64,000 bases of DNA from Steroidobacteraceae bacterium (GTDB taxonomy: Bacteria; Pseudomonadota; Gammaproteobacteria; Steroidobacterales; Steroidobacteraceae): NCBI GenBank assembly GCA_041395505.1, contig JAWLAG010000001.1, positions 434,001 through 498,000 of the forward strand, in the 5' to 3' direction. Below the pieces are notes generated by a model. The model worked only from the letters and a program-made list of their open reading frames with translations, made no database searches and had not been told where the DNA came from. The number at the start of each line of letters is the position of its first letter. Position 1 is the first letter of the stretch. Below are positions 58,696 through 64,000 of this stretch, piece by piece. The position numbers were made by a program, and so were the translations under genes.

Positions 58696-60465
58696 ATGAG
58701 ATTCTCGACAATGCCGGTCGCGGCACCGCTCGTGCTGGCGGCATGCCTCGTGACCGGTTGCGGCAGGAGCACACCCGACCCTGCGGCCGCTGCCGCAAAG
58801 CCCATGCCGGCTGCGGGAGATCGCTGGGCGAGCATCAGCAACGAATTCATCGAGGCCTATTTCGCCGCGCGGCCGATGTTTGCCGTGCGCGCTGGACGGC
58901 ATGAGTTCGACGGCCAGATGCCGGATCTGTCGCGGGCAGGGATCGCAGCCGAGATCAGTCGCCTGCACGAACTGCGTGCCGTCATCGCAGCGCCGCCCGA
59001 TGGCGAACTGGGCGACAGCCAGAAGTTCGAACGCGAACTGCTGGGCTGGGTGATCGACAGCGACCTTTTCTGGCTCGAGGAAGCCGAGCAGCCGGCGCGC
59101 AATCCGGCCTGGTATTCCGAGCAGCTCGATCCGGAAGTCTACCTTACGCGCAATTACGCGCCGCTCGCCACGCGCATGCTGGCGTATACCAATTACGCGC
59201 GAGCAATTCCGCGCATTGCCCAGAACATCAAGGAGAACCTGCGACTGCCATTGCCGCCGGTTTTCGTCGACTACGGCGTGAACGCCTTTGGCGGTTATGC
59301 AAGTTTCTTCCGCGATGATGTGCCGAAGTTGTTCACAACAGTGGACGATCCGAAACTGCAGGCCGATTTCGCGGCCGCGAATTCGGCCGCCGCAACCGCC
59401 ATGTCCGATCTCGCGGCCTGGTTCGAATCACAGCGCGCGAGCGCCGGCGGCGATTTTGCGCTCGGGCCGAGGCTCTTCGCGCGCATGTTGAGTGCGACCG
59501 AGAGGCTCGATCTGCCTCTCGAGCGAATCGAGGCAGTCGGTCGCGAGGACCTGCAGCGAAACCTCGCTGCACTCGAGGCAGCCTGCGCGCAGTTGTTGCC
59601 GGGACGCGGCGTGCAACGCTGTGTCGATGCAGCCGAGGCCGACAAGCCGGCGGGTGGTGCGGTCGCCGCGGCGCGTGAGCAATTGCCGAAGCTGCGTGAA
59701 TTCGTCGCGGCACAGGAGCTGGTGACGATTCCGGGCAACGAGAATGCGCTGGTCGATGAAGCGCCGCCCTACAACAGGGCCAATTTTGCCTACATCAATG
59801 TACCCGGGCCCTATGACGAAGGCCTGCCGGCCACGTATTACGTCGCACCGCCCGACCCGAAGTGGAGCAAGCGCGAGCAGGCGGCCTATGTGCCGGGCAA
59901 GTCACGGTTGCTGTTCGTTTCTGCGCATGAAGTATGGCCCGGGCATTTCCTGCAGTTCCTGCACGCCAACCGGAATCCATCGAAGCTCGCGGCCCTGTTC
60001 GTTGGCTATGCGTTCGCGGAAGGCTGGGCGCACTACAGCGAGGAGTTGATGTGGGACGCGGGTCTCGGCGATCAGCAGCCGGCCGCGCATGTGGCGCAGC
60101 TCGGCCAGGCGCTGTTGCGCGACGTCAGGTATTTGTCGGCTGTGGGCATGCATGCGCGCGGCATGACACTCGAGGAGTCGGAACAGATGTTCCTCACCCA
60201 GGCTTACGCCGACGCCGGCACGGCTCGTCAGCAGGCGGCGCGCGGTGCGCGCGACCCGGCCTACCTCAATTACACGCTCGGCAAGCTGCAGATCCGCAAG
60301 CTGCGCACCGATTGGCTCGCTGAGCAGAAAGTCGCAGGCTCGGCGCTGGATACGGCGGCACGACAGGCCTTGCACCGCTTCCACGATGGCATGTTGTCCT
60401 ATGGCGGTCCGCCGATCAGCATGGTTCGCGAACGCATGCTCAGTGCAAAGGGCGACAGCCTGTGA
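58696..60465 (+). CDS. DUF885 family lipoprotein, probable metallohydrolase
   Basis: 589 residues with a lipoprotein signal (lipobox LVTGC, about residues 18-22). DUF885 fold: the metal motif H-E-x3-G-H in SAHEVWPGHFLQF and a downstream EGWAHYSEELMWDAG segment supplying the glutamate, with YLNYTLGKLQIRKLR near the C-terminus. The family resembles M32-like carboxypeptidases; some members are peptidases or dipeptidases. Probably anchored in the outer membrane facing the periplasm. It starts 70 bp after the tRNA. Its stop overlaps the DUF502 gene (GTGA). Confidence 0.92.
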   Translation: MRFSTMPVAAPLVLAACLVTGCGRSTPDPAAAAAKPMPAAGDRWASISNEFIEAYFAARPMFAVRAGRHEFDGQMPDLSRAGIAAEISRLHELRAVIAAPPDGELGDSQKFERELLGWVIDSDLFWLEEAEQPARNPAWYSEQLDPEVYLTRNYAPLATRMLAYTNYARAIPRIAQNIKENLRLPLPPVFVDYGVNAFGGYASFFRDDVPKLFTTVDDPKLQADFAAANSAAATAMSDLAAWFESQRASAGGDFALGPRLFARMLSATERLDLPLERIEAVGREDLQRNLAALEAACAQLLPGRGVQRCVDAAEADKPAGGAVAAAREQLPKLREFVAAQELVTIPGNENALVDEAPPYNRANFAYINVPGPYDEGLPATYYVAPPDPKWSKREQAAYVPGKSRLLFVSAHEVWPGHFLQFLHANRNPSKLAALFVGYAFAEGWAHYSEELMWDAGLGDQQPAAHVAQLGQALLRDVRYLSAVGMHARGMTLEESEQMFLTQAYADAGTARQQAARGARDPAYLNYTLGKLQIRKLRTDWLAEQKVAGSALDTAARQALHRFHDGMLSYGGPPISMVRERMLSAKGDSL

Positions 60466-61037
60466 GGTTGCTGGGTCAACTGCTGCTGAAGGGCCTGATC
60501 ACCATCCTGCCGGTCGGCCTCACGGCCTACTTCATGTACTGGCTGAGTGTAACCATCGAGACCCTGCTGTCGCGGCCGCTGCAGGCGGTGCTTGGGTCGC
60601 AGCATTACTGGCCGGGAATGGGCCTGCTCGCCGGGCTCGCCCTGCTCCTCGTGGTCGGTGTGCTGGTCAACGCCTACCTCGTGCAGCGCCTGCTCGGATT
60701 CGGAGAACGGCTGCTACTCAAGGTTCCCGTCGTCAAGACCGTCTACAGCGCGATTCGCGACATGACGCGTCTCGTCGATGCCGGCGGCAAGCGCGACCTC
60801 GAGCGCGTGGTTGCCTTGCGCTACGGGTCGGCGCGCCTCATCGGATTCGTCACCCAGGACGATGCGCGTATCGAGGGCATCGATCTTGCCGAGGAAACCG
60901 TAGCCGTGTATCTGCCGATGAGCTACCAGATCGGCGGCTACACCGTCTATGTACCGAAGTCAGAAATAGAGCCTGTCGCGATGCCGGTGGAGCAGGCCAT
61001 GCGGGTCGTGCTGACCGGTGGCCTGCAGGGACGCTAG
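60462..61037 (+). CDS. DUF502 family membrane protein
   Basis: 191 residues, GTG start within the stop of the previous gene. Two N-terminal transmembrane helices (about 10-28 and 48-70; LLLKGLITILPVGLTAYFMYW, with the conserved PVGLT) and a soluble C-terminal domain with the family motifs VPVVKTVYSAIRDM and VAVYLPMSYQIGGYTVYVP. Function unknown; widespread in proteobacteria. Confidence 0.93.
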   Translation: MRLLGQLLLKGLITILPVGLTAYFMYWLSVTIETLLSRPLQAVLGSQHYWPGMGLLAGLALLLVVGVLVNAYLVQRLLGFGERLLLKVPVVKTVYSAIRDMTRLVDAGGKRDLERVVALRYGSARLIGFVTQDDARIEGIDLAEETVAVYLPMSYQIGGYTVYVPKSEIEPVAMPVEQAMRVVLTGGLQGR

Positions 61038-61041
61038 ATAC

Positions 61042-62616
61042 ATGCACGACCTGAACAGGCTTCGCACCGAACTCATTGCCGTCCTCGGCGCCGATGCGGT
61101 CAGCAGCGAACTCGAGGATCGCGAGGCCATGTCCGCGGATGCTTATTCCCGTGGCGCGACCTGCGCCATGGTTATTCGCAGCCGCGACCGCGCCGCGCTT
61201 GCGCGCGCCGTCGCGATGCTCGCCGCGGCCGGCGTGCACATCGTGCCGCGCGGCGGCGGTATGTCCTATACCGGCGGCTACACCCCCTCGAGCGAGCGCT
61301 CGGTCATCGTCGATCTCGCCGTGCTCGACCGGATCGTCGAGATCAATCCCGACGACATGTATCTTCGCGTCGAGTCCGGCTGCACCTGGCAACAAATCCA
61401 CGCGGCATTGCAGGCGCATGATCTCAGGCTGCCATGCTTCGGGACCTTCTCGGGCGCGCGCGCAACGGTTGGCGGTGGTTTGTCGAACGGCGCCCTGTTC
61501 ATGGGAAGCGCACGTTTTGGCACGGTGGCGGATTCACTGCTTGGCCTCGAGGTCCTGCTGGCTGATGGCACCATCCTTCGGACCGGCCAGTTGGGTTTCG
61601 CTGCCGCCACGAAACCGTTCTATCGCACCTATGGCCCGGATCTCACCGGTCTGTTCGTGCACGATGCGGGCGCCTTCGGCATCAAACTCGAGGCGAGCTT
61701 CAGGCTGATCCGCCGGCCCGCTGCGCAGGCCTTCGCATCGGTCGCGTTCGGCGATCTGCTGTCTGCGGCGCACGGTCTGAGCGCCGTCGGGCGCAGCGGG
61801 TTTGCCGAAGAGGCCTATGTATTCGACCCCGAATCGACGCGGCGCAATCTCGAAGGCCTGGGTCTTGCGGACAGCCTCGGCAAACTCGCGGCGGTCTTCC
61901 GCTCCGGCAGCAGCATCGCGAAAAGCGTAGGCTCGGTTGCGAGAGTTGCCGTGGGCGGCCTCAAGCTTCGAGACGACGATATTTTTTCGCTCCACATGGC
62001 GTTCGCAGGCGACAGCGAGGCTGCCGTGGCCGCGCAGCGCAAGGCCTGCCTGCAACTTGCGCGCGAGGCGGGGGGGCGCGAAATGCCGGCGGCGATTCCC
62101 GAAGTGGTCCGGGCGGATCCATTCCCCGCGCCCGATGCGGTACTGGGTCATGACGGGTCGCGCTGGGCCGCGCTCAATGCCAAGGTGGCACATAGCGATG
62201 CCGAGCGGCTGATCAATGCCGCGAGCGAGTACTTCGCGAACCGCAGCGCCGCCATGAAGGATGCGGGCGTTACCTTCACGCAATTGCTCATCGCTCTGTC
62301 GAACCACGCATTCAGCTATGAGCCGGTTCTGCATTGGCGCGATGAATGGCTGCCCATCCATCGCAATGTGCCGCGCCCCGAAGTCCTGGCCGGTCTTGCC
62401 GAGCCGGCCGCGAACCCCGCGGCGCGCGCGCTGGTGGCGGAAATTCGCCGCGACCTCACGACATTGTTTGCAGCCCATGGTGCCGCGTCCAACCAGATCG
62501 GCAGAACCTATCCCTATGCCGAATCGCTGCTTGCAGACAACCGCCGCCTCCTCAAGGCGATACGCAGCCAGTTCGATGCGCAGGGCGCCATGAACCGCGG
62601 TGCGCTTGGCTTGTGA
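61042..62616 (+). CDS. FAD-binding oxidoreductase (GlcD / D-lactate dehydrogenase-like)
   Basis: 524 residues from ATG 61042 (MHDLNRLRTELIAVLG). Vanillyl-alcohol-oxidase-type flavoprotein: the FAD domain has VPRGGGMSYTGGY and TFSGARATVGGGLSNGALF, with SFRLIRRP at its end. The C-terminal FAD-oxidase domain ends in QFDAQGAMNRGALGL. The GCTWQQIHAAL segment is typical of the family. Likely oxidises a 2-hydroxy acid and passes electrons to the respiratory chain. The GlcE/GlcF partners are absent, so the substrate is not assigned. It follows the DUF502 gene by 4 bp. Confidence 0.88.
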   Translation: MHDLNRLRTELIAVLGADAVSSELEDREAMSADAYSRGATCAMVIRSRDRAALARAVAMLAAAGVHIVPRGGGMSYTGGYTPSSERSVIVDLAVLDRIVEINPDDMYLRVESGCTWQQIHAALQAHDLRLPCFGTFSGARATVGGGLSNGALFMGSARFGTVADSLLGLEVLLADGTILRTGQLGFAAATKPFYRTYGPDLTGLFVHDAGAFGIKLEASFRLIRRPAAQAFASVAFGDLLSAAHGLSAVGRSGFAEEAYVFDPESTRRNLEGLGLADSLGKLAAVFRSGSSIAKSVGSVARVAVGGLKLRDDDIFSLHMAFAGDSEAAVAAQRKACLQLAREAGGREMPAAIPEVVRADPFPAPDAVLGHDGSRWAALNAKVAHSDAERLINAASEYFANRSAAMKDAGVTFTQLLIALSNHAFSYEPVLHWRDEWLPIHRNVPRPEVLAGLAEPAANPAARALVAEIRRDLTTLFAAHGAASNQIGRTYPYAESLLADNRRLLKAIRSQFDAQGAMNRGALGL

Positions 62617-62624
62617 GATCTGTT

Positions 62625-63353
62625 CTAGTGCGCCGATACGCTGAGCAGGAGCGCGACCAGCTGCGCGCTGCTCGAGACTTCGCACTTCTGGAAAATATGC
62701 TTCAGGTGCGCCTTGATGGTATTGACGGATAGCTCGAGCGTATCGGCAAGGTCGCGGATCCGTGCCGCAAAGGGCAGTTGCGCGGCGACGCAGGCCTCGG
62801 CCGGTGTCAGGCCAAACAGCGCGGTTGCGGCCTGGATGTTGATCATCGGCTGACCCAGTTGCGCCCGCAACTGGACGAGATAGTTCGTCGTGGTCGTGCT
62901 GCCGTCTGCGCTCGTGATCGCAATCGGCTGGATGCGCGCAGTCGCGACCGATCTGCCTGTCGCATCATGAATATGTATCCACCGGACGTTGCGTCCCTCG
63001 AGCGCGGCGGCGAGGGCCTGGCTGTTACGCCACTGCGTCAACTGCAACCGGCCGCCGTCGATGCGCAAGGCGTCGCTTGCCAGGGCAAAGCTGCGCGCGG
63101 CGCGATTCGCGAACAGCACGGCCGCTGCGTCGTCGATGACCACGATGGGCTGGCCGTTGTTGTCGAGTACCGCCCGCAGCGTCTCGAGCTGCAGTGATTC
63201 CCGGGGCTTATCGGGCCGGTTCGCACCCGGCGTAACGAAATAAAGTGACTCGATGCGTTGCCCGGCGCGGGGCGACGGACGGCGGATGGTAATGGTGTTT
63301 CCGACAGGCGGACCAAATCCACGTCGGAAATCGTTGAATGCGGACTCCTGCAC
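62625..63353 (-). CDS. LuxR-family transcriptional regulator with PAS-like N-terminal domain
   Basis: 242 residues, GTG start at 63351-63353. The C-terminal LuxR/GerE helix-turn-helix is clear: LTPAEACVAAQL then DTLELSVNTIKAHLKHIFQK. The N-terminal part holds a PAS-like region (LRAVLDNNGQPIVVIDDAAA, then FANRAARSF). No receiver domain, so it is not a two-component regulator; it probably senses a small ligand or redox state. Convergent with the flavoprotein gene. Confidence 0.9.
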   Translation of the reverse strand: MQESAFNDFRRGFGPPVGNTITIRRPSPRAGQRIESLYFVTPGANRPDKPRESLQLETLRAVLDNNGQPIVVIDDAAAVLFANRAARSFALASDALRIDGGRLQLTQWRNSQALAAALEGRNVRWIHIHDATGRSVATARIQPIAITSADGSTTTTNYLVQLRAQLGQPMINIQAATALFGLTPAEACVAAQLPFAARIRDLADTLELSVNTIKAHLKHIFQKCEVSSSAQLVALLLSVSAH

Positions 63354-63390
63354 GGTAGCTTCCTGACATTTGGCTTCTTCTTGGTTTTCT

Positions 63391-63421
63391 GTCGCGACCT
63401 GCCGGTTTGTCGCAGGTGACA
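63391..63421. promoter_or_regulatory. Inverted repeat between the LuxR gene and the methyltransferase-like gene
   Basis: ACCTGC-N9-GCAGGT (63397-63402 and 63412-63417) in the 81-bp gap upstream of the LuxR start, flanked by TGTC and GACA. It is a possible operator for the regulator itself; no T-run, so not a standard terminator. Confidence 0.35.
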
Positions 63422-63434
63422 GCGTTTGCCGCAG

Positions 63435-64000
63435 TCAAACCTGTCTTTCGATACGCAAATAGCAGCTTTCGTCGCAATCCTGGGTGCAGGATACATCAGT
63501 CGCTGGTATTCCCCTGGCGAGGCGAAGCAGTTGCGGGCACTGGCGGTAGCGAAGCGTCAGCTCGAGCACGGCCTCCATATAACCGGCTTCCTGTCCTGGC
63601 GCGAGGCTCGGCAACAGCAGCGTTCCACCCGGCCGCAGCCATTGCGCCATGGCATGCAGCAGGGATTCCAGCATGTTGTCCGGCAGGAAATGTGCCATGT
63701 TTGGCGCATACACGAGCGAGCAATGCCGGAAAGGCAGGCGCCATTGCAGCGCATCGCTCGGTGTTCCCTGAAAGGTGCGCACGCCATATTGGCCAAGCCT
63801 GCTGGTGACGACCTGCAGATTGAGTGCATCGGGATCGACGGCAATGACATTGGCCTGGCCGGCGCGCACGCAGTCGCTCAGCTCGGCTTCGCGCATATGC
63901 CCGCAGGCAAAGGCGACGATGGTCGATTCCGGAAACTGCCTGCATGCGCTGTCGATGGCGTCTGCAAGCCGCTGCCGGTGCGCGTTCACCGAATGAAAGA
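63435..64000 (-). CDS. SAM-dependent methyltransferase-like protein, 5' end outside window
   Basis: The frame is open to the right edge (codons before the GTG at 63989 read FHS in frame), so the gene may begin beyond the window. About 184 residues are visible. Class I methyltransferase features: TIVAFACGHMREAELSDCV, then VIAVDPDALNLQVV and LVYAPNMAHFLPDN and LRPGGTLLLPSLAPGQEAGY. The usual GxGxG is replaced by FACGHMRE, so catalysis is uncertain. Upstream of the LuxR gene and co-oriented with it. Confidence 0.7.
   Translation of the reverse strand, partial: FHSVNAHRQRLADAIDSACRQFPESTIVAFACGHMREAELSDCVRAGQANVIAVDPDALNLQVVTSRLGQYGVRTFQGTPSDALQWRLPFRHCSLVYAPNMAHFLPDNMLESLLHAMAQWLRPGGTLLLPSLAPGQEAGYMEAVLELTLRYRQCPQLLRLARGIPATDVSCTQDCDESCYLRIERQV

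Noticed and set aside
58542..58850. Short minus-strand ORF across the tRNA-Gly gene
   Set aside because: This is the familiar spurious translation of a tRNA gene; the cloverleaf is complete.

Overview
The window is a high-GC chromosomal segment of a free-living gammaproteobacterium. Two conserved gene orders support this. One is rsmD / ftsY-ftsE-ftsX-rpoH. The other is coaD ... mutM, rpmG-rpmB, radC, coaBC-dut, pyrE, exoA, which closely follows the enterobacterial order but has a DUF4124 gene where Escherichia coli has slmA. A 1507-residue propeller hybrid kinase, a PEP-CTERM protein, DUF6763, DUF885, DUF924, AmpG-like and Mpo1-like genes point to an environmental lineage such as the Steroidobacter/Nevskia/Xanthomonadales side of the class; that placement is inference. 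There are no rRNA genes, insertion sequences, prophage genes or CRISPR arrays. One tRNA gene, tRNA-Gly(CCC), is present.

Layout. 1-3.3 kb: a two-gene M16 protease operon (the first gene cut by the window edge) and a CDF metal exporter. 3.3-9 kb: pirin and DUF924 genes, then a 1353-residue multi-pass envelope protein of unknown function. 9-11 kb: the glutathione-dependent formaldehyde pathway (frmA-frmB). 11-18.3 kb, minus strand: a giant propeller hybrid kinase, a subtilase ending in ten WS-type hexapeptide repeats, and an unrecognised gene. 18.4-24.5 kb: glutamate synthase gltB-gltD. 24.6-28.1 kb: a DUF3108-like lipoprotein, a GT4 glycosyltransferase, a PAP2 phosphatase and a cupin protein. 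28.1-32.8 kb, minus strand: a two-component pair of the type dedicated to proteobacterial sortases, a second DUF3108-like protein and a small PEP-CTERM protein, with two clear intrinsic terminators. 32.9-39 kb, minus strand: a MATE exporter, a glutaryl-CoA-dehydrogenase-like enzyme, then a tightly overlapping Mpo1-like / ThDP-lyase / MFS operon. 39-42.7 kb: rpoH, ftsX, ftsE, ftsY; rpoH carries a perfect CIRCE operator. 42.7-64 kb: a lipase-like lipoprotein, rsmD-coaD-ggt, DNA repair (alkA-like, mutM), L33/L28, radC, coaBC-dut, pyrE, exoA, an AmpG-like transporter with a Rieske protein, marC/trmB, the tRNA gene, a DUF885 metallohydrolase operon, a GlcD-type flavoprotein, a LuxR regulator and a methyltransferase cut by the right edge.

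Most of the window is housekeeping. The most informative unusual items are the CIRCE element on rpoH, the WS-repeat tail of the subtilase, the Mpo1-ThDP-MFS operon that looks like an alpha-oxidation module, the sortase-type two-component pair with no sortase in sight, the large membrane protein with an internal TonB-box-like motif, and an unexplained low-GC3 transcribed region at 28.15-28.6 kb. Several start codons were moved downstream of the longest open frame on ribosome-binding-site or family-alignment grounds; the reasons are given per entry.
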